A stretch of DNA of 64,000 bases from Acidilutibacter cellobiosedens (lineage in GTDB: Bacteria; Bacillota; Clostridia; Tissierellales; Acidilutibacteraceae), in contig NZ_CP035282.1 of the NCBI RefSeq assembly GCF_004103715.1, positions 434,001-498,000 of the forward strand, given 5' to 3'. This document shows positions 8,680 to 16,494 of this stretch, in pieces; positions within the stretch are counted from its first letter, which is position 1; every line of letters starts with the position of its first letter. The notes beneath the pieces were generated by a model. That model was not told where the DNA came from. It saw nothing but the letters and a program-made list of their open reading frames with translations, and ran no database searches. Made by a program: the position numbers and the translations under genes.

Positions 8680-9804
8680 ATGAGTATTTACAAAGATATG
8701 GGACTAAAAGATATAATAAATGCAAGCGGTAAGATGACTGTTTTGGGATGTTCTACTCTTGACAGAAGGGTATCCGATTATATGAGAGAAGCTTCCGACA
8801 ATTTTGTTGAAATGGAAGAACTGATTAATAAGGCAGGAGAAATAATTGCCCGCTATATAGGAGCGGAGGACGTATGCGTAACGGTAGGTGCAGCGGCAGG
8901 AATAGCCATATCTGTGGCAGCAATATTAACAGAAGGGGATTTGGACAGGATAGAAAAATTACCCATATTTGAAAGTGATAAAAAAAATATAATTATACAG
9001 AAAGGTCATGTTGTAAATTTTGGGGCACCTATAGTCCAAATGATAAAATTAGGGGGAGGAAATCCGATAGAAGTCGGACAAGCCAATAAAGTAGAGAAAT
9101 ACAATATAGAGAATAATATTAATGAAAATACAAAAGCCCTTTTGTATATTAAATCTCATCACTGTGTTCAAAAAGGGATGGTGTCCTTAGAAGATATGAT
9201 AAATATAGGTAAAAAACATAATATACCCGTTATAGTAGACGGAGCCGCGGAAGAAAATTTGAAAATCTATTTACAGAAGGGGGCAGATTTAGTTATCTAC
9301 AGTGGGGGAAAGGCTTTAGCCGGACCTACATCAGGGTTCATTGCAGGGAGAGAAGATTTAATTGAAAACTGCAAACTTCAATATAAAGGTATAGGCAGAG
9401 TAATGAAAGTAAGTAAAGAATGTATTGCAGGATTGATTAAGGCTGTGGAAATTTACTTCACCGACGACCATAAGGCAAAAGCTCAAAAACAAAAAGAAAA
9501 GATGGAATGGTTAATGGATGAAATAAATAAAATAGAGGGTTTTTCATCTGTTATAGAAAAAGATGAATCAGGAAGGGAAATATACAGACTTAAAATTTCC
9601 GTAATACGAGAAAAATTAAATATGAGTGCAGAAGAAGTAATCAAATATTTAAAGAACGGAGACCCTTCCATATTTACGAGAAACCATTATTCAAATATAG
9701 GAATAATTTATATAGACCCACGGCCCCTTAATGAAGGAGAGGAAAAGATAATATTAAACAGATTTATAGGAATCGGTAAAATAGGGAAAGAAGGAAAGAA
9801 ATAA
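8680..9804 (+). CDS. dgaE: DgaE-family PLP-dependent ammonia-lyase (SelA-like fold)
   Basis: 374 residues from ATG 8680. It has the fold-type I PLP pattern of the SelA/DgaE group: GAAAGIAISVAA in the cofactor phosphate loop, HCVQKG, IPVIVDGAAEE (Asp for the pyridine nitrogen), and Lys211 in YSGGKALAGPTSGF as the Schiff-base lysine. DgaE of Salmonella removes ammonia from D-glucosaminate 6-phosphate to give 2-keto-3-deoxy-6-phosphogluconate. The next gene encodes the matching aldolase, supporting the same or a closely related reaction here. The symbol is by family and context. The exact sugar stereochemistry is not shown by the sequence. Confidence 0.85.
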   Translation: MSIYKDMGLKDIINASGKMTVLGCSTLDRRVSDYMREASDNFVEMEELINKAGEIIARYIGAEDVCVTVGAAAGIAISVAAILTEGDLDRIEKLPIFESDKKNIIIQKGHVVNFGAPIVQMIKLGGGNPIEVGQANKVEKYNIENNINENTKALLYIKSHHCVQKGMVSLEDMINIGKKHNIPVIVDGAAEENLKIYLQKGADLVIYSGGKALAGPTSGFIAGREDLIENCKLQYKGIGRVMKVSKECIAGLIKAVEIYFTDDHKAKAQKQKEKMEWLMDEINKIEGFSSVIEKDESGREIYRLKISVIREKLNMSAEEVIKYLKNGDPSIFTRNHYSNIGIIYIDPRPLNEGEEKIILNRFIGIGKIGKEGKK

Positions 9805-10548
9805 ATGAAAGGTAAGATAAAATTTTATAAAGACAAGATTGCATTAAATTTATTAGCAAGAGATGTAAAAAATGCCTCCGATATCAATGATACTTTAGAA
9901 GGACATGAAATTATCGGAGTACTTTCCGATAGGTTTGATAAGGTAGAAGATGGAGTTAAATATGTAAATGAAATGCTTAAGTATGTTTCTGCTGTTTCCG
10001 TAGGATTGGGGAATGGAAACCCCAATCAATGGGAAATGGCGGCAGAAATAGCCAAAGAAACGGATTCCGGTCATGTTAATCAGGTTTTCCCCACGGCAGG
10101 GTATACTCAAGGATTGTTAGAAGGTTCCGGAGCAAATAATACTTTAGTAAATGCTCTTATCAGTCCTACAGGAACAGTTGGCAAAGTAATAATTTCAACT
10201 GGACCTTTCAGCAGTAAAAATAACATTGTTGTAGACATAGATGATGCTTTACTGATGTTGAAAGACTGCAAAATAAAATCCGTCAAATTTTATAACATTC
10301 ATGGGCTTAAACATATTAAAGAACTAAAAGAAGTGGCGAAAGCTTGCGTCAGAAATGGAATCCCTGTGATTGAACCGACAGGAGGAATAGATCTGTCAAA
10401 TATTTATGAGATAGTCAGAGTGTGTGTGGAAGCAAAGTGTGAAAAGATAATACCTCATGTCTACAGTTCTGCTGTGGATAAGAAAACTGGCCTTACGGAT
10501 TTAAATATAGTTAAAAATTTATATGATGAAATAAAGAGGGTAGTTTAA
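9805..10548 (+). CDS. dgaF: DgaF-family 2-dehydro-3-deoxy-phosphogluconate aldolase (EF_0839-type)
   Basis: 247 residues; the ATG abuts the TAA of dgaE, so the two are translationally coupled. The TIM-barrel-like segments include VSVGLGNGNPNQW, HVNQVFPTAGYTQG, IKSVKFYNIHGLKH (candidate Schiff-base Lys in KSVKFY) and PVIEPTGGIDLSN, which matches the phosphate-binding Gly-rich strand of KDPG-type aldolases. The family cleaves 2-keto-3-deoxy-6-phosphogluconate to pyruvate and glyceraldehyde 3-phosphate. It is the last gene of the operon. Confidence 0.85.
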   Translation: MKGKIKFYKDKIALNLLARDVKNASDINDTLEGHEIIGVLSDRFDKVEDGVKYVNEMLKYVSAVSVGLGNGNPNQWEMAAEIAKETDSGHVNQVFPTAGYTQGLLEGSGANNTLVNALISPTGTVGKVIISTGPFSSKNNIVVDIDDALLMLKDCKIKSVKFYNIHGLKHIKELKEVAKACVRNGIPVIEPTGGIDLSNIYEIVRVCVEAKCEKIIPHVYSSAVDKKTGLTDLNIVKNLYDEIKRVV

Positions 10549-10588
10549 TATATAAATAAAATATTAGTGCCATGAACTAACTTGTTAA

Positions 10589-10662
10589 ACCCTGAGAGAC
10601 TGTACAGAAACATATTTATATAATAATGCATTAAACCGACTTTCCGTACAGTCTTTAAGGGT
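10589..10662. repeat. 74-bp inverted-repeat element
   Basis: The arms 10589-10610 and 10641-10662 are 22 bases each and match as inverted copies at 19 of 22 positions around the core AGACTGTAC. The 30-base centre is AT-rich and codes for nothing. The ends resemble terminal repeats of transposon relatives, so this may be a MITE-like remnant. It could also act as a transcription barrier after the dga operon. Confidence 0.5.
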
Positions 10663-10665
10663 AAT

Positions 10666-11190
10666 TTATCCATTTCTACTTAGCCTGTTGTCCCCATATA
10701 TTATATTCCTATTTCTTGCATTTTTGTTTACGAGGAACCTTTTTGATGAGGCAAGTAACGAATTCATCTGTGAATCCCGGAGAAATCCTGCAACAGTAAA
10801 TTCTTTTCCGCATATAACAACCTGCTCTCCCACTTTTGCACTGCCATCTTTCATGTAGGATATGGGAATGTAGATTTCTCCAGGGGATACTTTTATAACT
10901 TTCCCGTCAAGGTCAAGGAGATAATCGAATTTTTCACTCTGTGTACATAAGCCGTTATCCTGAACACTATTTGCAAGTGAGTTTTTTCCAATTATAATCT
11001 GTGCGCCATCAATGTTGAGAAATTCAAGTACCTGGAATTCATCAACATTGCCGTTTTGTTCTGCAAAGGCCCCAAGCTGTGAAATATCAATTTCTCCTGA
11101 GTGCATCTGCATAAAATGCGGAGTTTTTGCTTGTTCCATTTTTAAAAGAATTTTTCCATTATTTATTGCTGTTTTCATTTTTTTTATCAA
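10666..11190 (-). pseudogene. fragment of an ABC permease (MacB/FtsX extracytoplasmic domain)
   Basis: 174 residues, lacking the N-terminal membrane helix and the C-terminal FtsX helices of full-length permeases. Segments such as TPHFMQMHSGEID, VLEFLNIDGAQI, QDNGLCTQSEKFD and AGFLRDSQMNS are typical of the extracytoplasmic part of Clostridial FtsX-type drug or peptide permeases. No membrane span remains. It ends just beside the 74-bp repeat, so deletion or insertion removed the rest. Confidence 0.75.
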
Positions 11191-11353
11191 ACATCTGCAT
11201 AATATCCGTAAGACTTCCTTTTTCAGCGCTAAGGAGTCTTCCCACGTTGAAAATAAAAGCCTGTATACGTAAAGCCCTTTCTTCTTTTGTCATTTCAACC
11301 ATATCATTATCAAAAATAGTATTCGTATATGCAACGATCATTTCCTTTAACAA
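11159..11353 (-). pseudogene. C-terminal fragment of a TetR-like regulator
   Basis: 64 residues from a TTG without a ribosome site, with a stop just upstream. The helical pattern (EERALRIQAFIFNVGRLLS, then LTDIMQMF) resembles the ligand domain end of a TetR protein; the N-terminal HTH is missing. It overlaps the permease fragment as the two genes of a former TetR-ABC operon would. The family call rests on pattern and context only. Confidence 0.45.
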
Positions 11354-11817
11354 TCATATTATTAGTCGTAATCTTATTTAGCATTAATTATAAAAGGAAA
11401 GGGACTTTTGAGGAATTGGTATTAAAGGAATATTTGGAGACTTCTAAAGCTAAAGATTTTGATCAGATTGTTTTTTGGGCTGATGATTTTCATAAAACGG
11501 AAAACGATGCTGACAAGATTGATGAAATACTGAATAAATTTAACAGCCTTCAGGGAACGGAATACAAAGATGGTCCCAATGCTTGGTTCCTTTATACCAT
11601 CTTTTTAAAGAACAGTACTACCGGTGAATCTTTAGCCGTTTCCGTAATGGAGGATAATTGGCTGTGGATTCATGAGGATGTACTTTCCATAACTGAAAAT
11701 AAAAAAGACAACATAACCGAGATGAAATACGTAAGGACAGAAAAATATTTTAAAGTTACAGATGGAAATATAGATTATGATTATTTTGCTACTCTGATGA
11801 ATTCTATTGATGAGTAA
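11329..11817 (+). CDS. hypothetical membrane-anchored protein, 5' end probably recombinant
   Basis: 162 residues as read from ATG 11329, with no ribosome site. The first eight codons lie inside sequence that reads as the TetR remnant on the other strand. A hydrophobic helix (PLTIILLVVILFSI) then leads to a soluble domain rich in Asp, Glu and aromatic residues (YKDGPNAWFLYTIF, VMEDNWLWIHEDV). I do not recognise the family. It was probably joined to foreign DNA near 11340-11353, losing its own start, so it may no longer be expressed. Confidence 0.5.
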   Translation: MQRSFPLTIILLVVILFSINYKRKGTFEELVLKEYLETSKAKDFDQIVFWADDFHKTENDADKIDEILNKFNSLQGTEYKDGPNAWFLYTIFLKNSTTGESLAVSVMEDNWLWIHEDVLSITENKKDNITEMKYVRTEKYFKVTDGNIDYDYFATLMNSIDE

Positions 11818-11963
11818 GGCAAATAGTTGAAAGCATATGACAATATATAAAATTGTATAAAAACTATCAGTACAATGATATGGTGAACGGCATCATAGAC
11901 ATGGAGATTTTGATAGAAAATATAAAATTTATGATATAATAATAGCAGAAAAGAGTGTTCAAT

Positions 11964-12152
11964 ATGAAAGAAATTGATACATTGCCTCCAAAGTTATTAA
12001 AGGAAATAGCTGATTATATAAGCTATGTAAAGTACAAATATGGAATAAATGATCAACCTATAAAAATAGATGAATTTACATTAGTAAGTGAAAAGAGCCT
12101 TGCAAAGGATTGGCTGAAACCTGAGGAGGACGAGGCATGGAAAGATTTGTAA
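11964..12152 (+). CDS. orphan type II antitoxin-like protein
   Basis: 62 residues from ATG 11964 (a GTG at 11955 is also in frame; AAAAGAG nine bases ahead favours the ATG). The start LPPKLLKEIADYISYVKYKYG resembles antitoxins of the DUF2281 kind, and the acidic end KDWLKPEEDEAWKDL resembles the toxin-binding tails of MazE-like proteins. The toxin reading frame begins inside its last codons but is broken. Confidence 0.55.
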   Translation: MKEIDTLPPKLLKEIADYISYVKYKYGINDQPIKIDEFTLVSEKSLAKDWLKPEEDEAWKDL

Positions 12153-12190
12153 GAATAGTATATAGTATGGCATCATCATGTCTCATCTAA
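12137..12190 (+). pseudogene. remnant start of a MazF/PemK-like toxin gene
   Basis: ATG 12137 overlaps the end of the antitoxin gene by 16 bases, a normal arrangement for such pairs, and follows GAGGA. The first residues MERFV fit MazF-like toxins encoded behind this antitoxin type. The frame then runs into unrelated codons and stops after 17 residues at 12190. The remainder of the toxin is absent. Confidence 0.4.
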
Positions 12191-12227
12191 TAAAATTAAA
12201 TATATTTTTAACTTAATGGGAAAAGTT

Positions 12228-12254
12228 ACGGCGGCAACCTCTTTATGCCGCCGT
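12228..12254 (-). terminator. hairpin terminator of the ABC permease operon
   Basis: ACGGCGGCA and TGCCGCCGT form a perfect 9-bp GC-rich stem around nine bases. On the minus strand the stem is followed by AACTTTTCCC, a short U-rich tail, downstream of the permease stop. Confidence 0.6.
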
Positions 12255-12313
12255 TTGCTGTTGTATAAGCAAAAAACAAATGATAGCTTTAAATTTTGTT
12301 TCAAAACTGCCGT

Positions 12314-13549
12314 TTAAGCTTGATGCTTGCAATAGGCGTGTACAGCCATCAAAAGGAAAATTGGAATTTCAACTGCTGCGGATACCAGTATGACATCAGG
12401 CGTCCAAAGGCTAATTTGGCCAATATGCAAGTAGTTAAGGTCAGTCAGCTGATATAACAGATTATTCCTCATGCCAACTCCTGCTGATGGCAAAATAGAA
12501 CTAATCCAGTTTTCACCCACGGCTGAATACGCAAATATGGGAAGCAAACACGATACAAAGGCAATCAGGATTACAGTCAGCGAGTCTTTGCATTTAGCTG
12601 ACAGAAATAATGTGAAGCTGACCGTTGCAAGTAAAGAAAGTAAGCCGCCGACCGCTATAACAACTTGCAGTTGTCCGAGATTAAGAGCCGGGAGGCTGAT
12701 AGTAGAGAATAACATTTGTATGGATGTTTTCATGCACTCCGTCCCAAAGGCAAGATCGGAAATGAGTAAATGTAAAAGGATACATACAACGAAAGTTACA
12801 ACAAAAATCGTTAAAGCGGCCGCTACTTTCATAATTGCCAACCGGAAACGCCCATGCTTTGTGCAACGCAAAATACTGTCAGAGCCTGTCTGATATTCAC
12901 TTGAAAATGTAGGTGCGGCAATAGCGGTACAAAGAATGACACATACAAAAATGAAAAATTCAATGTAATCAAAGGCATCCCTTGAATATCCGGCATATAA
13001 CTGAAAAGGTGTTTTTACCTCTGCGTATTTTTTCACGGCCTTCTCTTGTGCAACTGATCCCTTTTGCTCTAATTGCATGTAATCTTTTAGGTGCTGCACA
13101 GTTTGCTCATAAAAGCGATTAAATTCGTCCGGAGAAATATCCTTTAAATCTGCCGCCATACCGGTTTTGGGGTCAGCAAACGCTTCTCGCACTCCTCTTC
13201 CTAAAAGTACGCTGATTGGAGAAATCTTTTCCGTATAGACATCAAACGGAAAATTTTCACTGTCAACGTCTCCATATTGGGAAACAGTGCTTTGATATGT
13301 TTTTAAGGCAGCTTTGAGCTTTTCGGGCGTGACTTTACCATTATGGACGGAACGAATCGATTTTTTATAGGCAATCGCCTTCAAACCATTTAATTCAACA
13401 ATTTTCCCGTTATCGTCTTGATAATTGATGGATTCAAACATTACGGGAAGCCAAGCCATTGCCGCAGCCATTACTAAAGTAATAAGCAATAGAATCATAA
13501 TGCGGCGTGATTTCAACACACGTTTCATTTCCAGCCAATAGATACGCAT
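12314..13549 (-). CDS. ABC-2 type transporter permease
   Basis: 411 residues; start ATG 13549 with GGAGGAAAAA close behind the ATPase stop. A first membrane helix (residues 17-37) precedes an extracytoplasmic region of about 150 residues. Five or more helices follow (FFIFVCVILCTAIAAPTF, IFVVTFVVCILLHLLIS, LLSLLATVSFTLFL, LIAFVSCLLPIFAY, ILVSAAVEIPIFLLM). SSEYQTGSD matches the ABC-2 permease loop that contacts the ATPase. With the ATPase and a VanRS-like sensor pair it looks like an exporter or resistance pump for an antimicrobial compound. Confidence 0.88.
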   Translation of the reverse strand: MRIYWLEMKRVLKSRRIMILLLITLVMAAAMAWLPVMFESINYQDDNGKIVELNGLKAIAYKKSIRSVHNGKVTPEKLKAALKTYQSTVSQYGDVDSENFPFDVYTEKISPISVLLGRGVREAFADPKTGMAADLKDISPDEFNRFYEQTVQHLKDYMQLEQKGSVAQEKAVKKYAEVKTPFQLYAGYSRDAFDYIEFFIFVCVILCTAIAAPTFSSEYQTGSDSILRCTKHGRFRLAIMKVAAALTIFVVTFVVCILLHLLISDLAFGTECMKTSIQMLFSTISLPALNLGQLQVVIAVGGLLSLLATVSFTLFLSAKCKDSLTVILIAFVSCLLPIFAYSAVGENWISSILPSAGVGMRNNLLYQLTDLNYLHIGQISLWTPDVILVSAAVEIPIFLLMAVHAYCKHQA

Positions 13550-13552
13550 ATG

Positions 13553-14440
13553 TTATTTTTCCTCCTTTCCAATATCATCTTGTGGGAATAACCACAAATA
13601 CAAATCTTCTAAGCGCGGGGAAGCCATAACCGAGTTGCTTACTTTTGGTTCATCGGCCAAATAGCGAATGGATACTTGATTGTTGTCCTCGCCGCGCTGG
13701 TTGATAATACGCAACTGCATTTCATACATCGGCAGTTTGTCGGCAGGCACTATGCAAGTCCAGACTTTTCCCACGACTTGCTTCACTAATTCGTCCGTTG
13801 TGCCGACATCAAGAATTTTACCGGCTTTCATAATAGCATTTTGGGTGGCGATGTACTCAATGTCAGATACAATATGGGTCGATATGAGAACAATGCGGCT
13901 ATGGGAAAATTCCGAAATGAAATTGCGGAAGCGAACCCGCTCGCCTGGGTCAAGGCCGGCAGTCGGTTCATCCATAACAAGGATTTTGGGGTCGTTCAAC
14001 ACCGCTTGTGCAATTCCAACCCGGCGCCTCATTCCCCCGGATAGTTTTACGATTTTTTTGTTTTTTGCATCAGAAAGGGTGAGGGTATCCAATAGACTAT
14101 CAATTTTTTTTCTTGTTGTTTTTGTCGGTACGTCCTTAAGGGCAGCAACATATTCCAAATAATCTTTAACAGTAAAATCATGAAAGAAGCCAAATTCTTG
14201 CGGCAAAAATCCAAATAGATTTCTGTATTCTTCCCCCATAGTATGAATATTTTTTCCATCATAAAGGACTCTACCGCTGGTCGGTTTCATAATGTCTGCA
14301 ATCATCAGCATCAACGTAGTTTTACCGGCCCCGTTGGCACCAATCAGGCCCCATACACCCGGCGTAAGGCTCAGGCAGACATCATCAACGGCGGTTTTAT
14401 CCTTAAACTGTTTGCTAAGGTGTTCAATCGTCAGTTCCAT
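13553..14440 (-). CDS. ABC transporter ATP-binding protein
   Basis: 295 residues; ATG 14440 with AGGAGA upstream. Walker A GANGAGKT (about residues 34-41), Q-loop LPQEFGF, signature LSGGMRRRVG, Walker B ILVMDEPTAGLDP and the switch His in STHIVSD are all present, so the ATPase should be active. The C-terminal 80 residues form an extra regulatory domain common in antibiotic or bacitracin-type exporters. It is encoded directly ahead of its permease. Base composition is by eye richer in GC than the sugar operons, suggesting acquisition. Confidence 0.92.
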   Translation of the reverse strand: MELTIEHLSKQFKDKTAVDDVCLSLTPGVWGLIGANGAGKTTLMLMIADIMKPTSGRVLYDGKNIHTMGEEYRNLFGFLPQEFGFFHDFTVKDYLEYVAALKDVPTKTTRKKIDSLLDTLTLSDAKNKKIVKLSGGMRRRVGIAQAVLNDPKILVMDEPTAGLDPGERVRFRNFISEFSHSRIVLISTHIVSDIEYIATQNAIMKAGKILDVGTTDELVKQVVGKVWTCIVPADKLPMYEMQLRIINQRGEDNNQVSIRYLADEPKVSNSVMASPRLEDLYLWLFPQDDIGKEEK

Positions 14441-14470
14441 GTCATTTCTCCTTTTCTTCTATTACAAAAG

Positions 14471-14515
14471 CAAACGCCCTTGTTCAATACATATTGTACT
14501 GAGCAAGAGCGTTTG
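14471..14515. promoter_or_regulatory. long hairpin in the leader between the two-component and ABC genes
   Basis: The 45-base region folds with about twenty pairs, two mismatches and a three-base loop; the outer arms are CAAACGC and GCGTTTG. On the minus strand it is followed by CTTTTG, a weak U tract. It sits after the sensor kinase stop and before the ATPase start, so it may end the kinase transcript or attenuate ABC gene expression. Confidence 0.6.
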
Positions 14516-14575
14516 AAACTTTAAGATGAACCGAATAAATTCCTAAGAAAATCCTAACATCGAATTAATGTTTTC

Positions 14576-15640
14576 CTAAGTCATAGTTGGCAGTGACACG
14601 GTAAACGTGACGGTATCATTTTCACTATGAGCGGAAATTTCTCCCCCGTGTAAATGGACTATTTCTTCTGCAATAGACAAGCCAAGTCCCGCTCCCCCTG
14701 TATCTGATTTGCGGGCTTCATCTAAACGATTGAATTTCTCAAAAATAGCAGATAGTTGATCAGAAGGGATCGTCTGTCCATGGTTTTCAAATGTAATAAC
14801 GATTTTATTTTTGTTCACTTTTGCGGAAATAATAATTTCCGTATTAGGATAACTATATACAACAGCGTTTTTCAGAATGTTGTTGAACACTCTGGCTAAC
14901 TTTTCTGAGTCTGCATAGACTGTCAAATTTTCATCTGCATGGAGAGTAGCATAATTTCCCTTGGCAGACAATATGGGATAAAATTCATCGATCAACTGTA
15001 CGAGCATATAGTATAAGTCTACATTCTCTTTGGTTATCTTGATTTGTTGCGCATTGTATCGTGTAATTTCAAAAAATTCATTGATGAGCTTTTCCAACCG
15101 TTGTGCCTTTTTTAGTGCAATACCTACATATTTTGCCTTTTGTTCAACCGGAATATCGGGTGATTCATCAAGTAAACTTAAATAACCGATAATGGAGGTC
15201 AACGGTGTCCTAATATCATGAGCCAGATACATCACTAATTCATTCTTTTTGTTCTCTGTTTCTTTTACCGCCTGCTGACTTAACAGGACAGACATTTTAA
15301 TTTGGTTCATTTGTTTTTCTATGTTCTTAAGGGGTTCGGATAGCTCTATGGTACTATCGTTTTGCTGATACACAGTTTGGGTAGCATTTATAATTTCCTG
15401 TAAATATCCCCAGGGCTTTTTCCAATAGTAATAGAAGATGCAGCAAAAACCAATAATCAGATACAAAAAATAGACCAAGTCAATTCTCAAATGAAACCAC
15501 CTAAAAAACGGATTTGAAGACTGATTAAACCCATAGTCGGTTATCATGACTAAGGCATAACCAACCAGAGTATAGACTAACAGAGTAATATACAGCCGGA
15601 GCCGTAATTTATTTTCTATCGGATGATTTTTCTTAACCAA
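14576..15640 (-). CDS. VanS-like sensor histidine kinase
   Basis: 354 residues. Two membrane helices (about 16-34 and 54-72) enclose a short external loop of about 20 residues. Then come a HAMP-like linker, the H-box LAHDIRTPLTSIIGYLSLL with His141, the N-box NILKNAVVYS and G-boxes GGAGLGLS. The short sensor loop and H-box resemble VanS and related cell-envelope sensors. Its start overlaps the end of the response regulator gene by eight bases. No vancomycin resistance enzymes lie nearby, so the likely targets are the adjacent ABC genes. Confidence 0.9.
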   Translation of the reverse strand: MVKKNHPIENKLRLRLYITLLVYTLVGYALVMITDYGFNQSSNPFFRWFHLRIDLVYFLYLIIGFCCIFYYYWKKPWGYLQEIINATQTVYQQNDSTIELSEPLKNIEKQMNQIKMSVLLSQQAVKETENKKNELVMYLAHDIRTPLTSIIGYLSLLDESPDIPVEQKAKYVGIALKKAQRLEKLINEFFEITRYNAQQIKITKENVDLYYMLVQLIDEFYPILSAKGNYATLHADENLTVYADSEKLARVFNNILKNAVVYSYPNTEIIISAKVNKNKIVITFENHGQTIPSDQLSAIFEKFNRLDEARKSDTGGAGLGLSIAEEIVHLHGGEISAHSENDTVTFTVSLPTMT

Positions 15641-16331
15641 TTTTATACCCCACTCCCCATATCGTTTTAATATATTTGGGTTCGTCTACGGTATCCCCCA
15701 TTTTTTCACGCAAATGCCGGATATGAACAGTGATTGTGTTATTGCTTTTGCTGTAATATTCATCATGCCATATCTCATGAAATAATTCTTCGGCGCTTAC
15801 TACGGTTCCTTTGCGTTCAAGCAAAATACGAAGTATGGAAAATTCCGTAGGGGTCAACGAAATAGGCTCTTCATTTAGCAGGCATTCATAGGTCTTTATA
15901 TTTACTTCCAAGCCAAAATAGGAAAGAATCGGACTTATATCAGTTCCCTCTTTGAAGGAATTGTATTTTTTGTACCGGCGCAACTGTGCCTTTACTCTGG
16001 CAACCAGTTCAAGAGGGCGAAAGGGCTTTGTAATATAATCGTCAGCCCCTAAAGTTAAGCCTGTAATTTTATCTGTTTCCTCATCTTTGGCAGTCAACAT
16101 AATCACCGGGAAAGTATATTGTTCGCGAATTTTCCGGCAAAGGGAAAACCCACTTATGTTCGGCATCATAATATCCAGAATGGCAAGGTCAAGTTCTTCT
16201 GTTTCAATGCAGGTTAAAGCATCTTTAGCAGAATAGAACTTGTAAACAACATAATTTTCATTTTTCAAATAGACTTCTATTAAGTCCGCAATCTCATATT
16301 CGTCATCAACGACAAGAATTTTATCGTTCAT
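15633..16331 (-). CDS. VanR-like OmpR-family response regulator
   Basis: An in-frame Met at 16427 exists, but ATG 16331 has AAGGAG nine bases upstream, giving 232 residues. The receiver has acidic pair DD9-10, phospho-acceptor Asp53 in LAILDIMMPN, Thr in MLTAKD and Lys in YITKPF. The C-terminal winged helix (TPTEFSILRILLERKG, NTITVHIRHLREKMGD, IWGVGYKIG) is the OmpR/PhoB type. Strong likeness to VanR in the receiver (KNENY, KITGLTLGADDYITKPFRPL) suggests an envelope-stress or antibiotic-sensing role. Confidence 0.92.
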   Translation of the reverse strand: MNDKILVVDDEYEIADLIEVYLKNENYVVYKFYSAKDALTCIETEELDLAILDIMMPNISGFSLCRKIREQYTFPVIMLTAKDEETDKITGLTLGADDYITKPFRPLELVARVKAQLRRYKKYNSFKEGTDISPILSYFGLEVNIKTYECLLNEEPISLTPTEFSILRILLERKGTVVSAEELFHEIWHDEYYSKSNNTITVHIRHLREKMGDTVDEPKYIKTIWGVGYKIG

Positions 16332-16364
16332 GGAATAACGCTCCTTTCTGCCATAGCTAAGTAT

Positions 16365-16373
16365 ATTATACCA
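16365..16373 (-). promoter_or_regulatory. extended -10 promoter of the VanRS-like pair
   Basis: The minus strand reads TGGTATAAT, an extended -10 box, about 35 bases before ATG 16331. No good -35 box is seen, as is usual with extended -10 promoters. Confidence 0.45.
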
Positions 16374-16494
16374 GAATAAGTTTCCACAATTATGAATTTT
16401 AACATAAGAATTTACTAAGATTTTCATAAGATAGCAAAGTTATTTTTGTATTCATATAAGGAACAGAGCCGTATGGGATTTTGATACCAAACTT

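Noticed and set aside
12471-12893. 140-codon plus-strand frame opposite the ABC permease
   Set aside because: Antisense shadow of a permease with clear helices; no recognisable domain and no ribosome site.
13680-14162. 160-codon plus-strand frame opposite the ABC ATPase
   Set aside because: Lies opposite intact Walker and signature motifs; composition is that of a complement strand.
14576-16331. Sensor pair considered as part of a vancomycin resistance cluster
   Set aside because: No vanH, ligase, vanX or vanY genes lie within the window; only the regulators are van-like.
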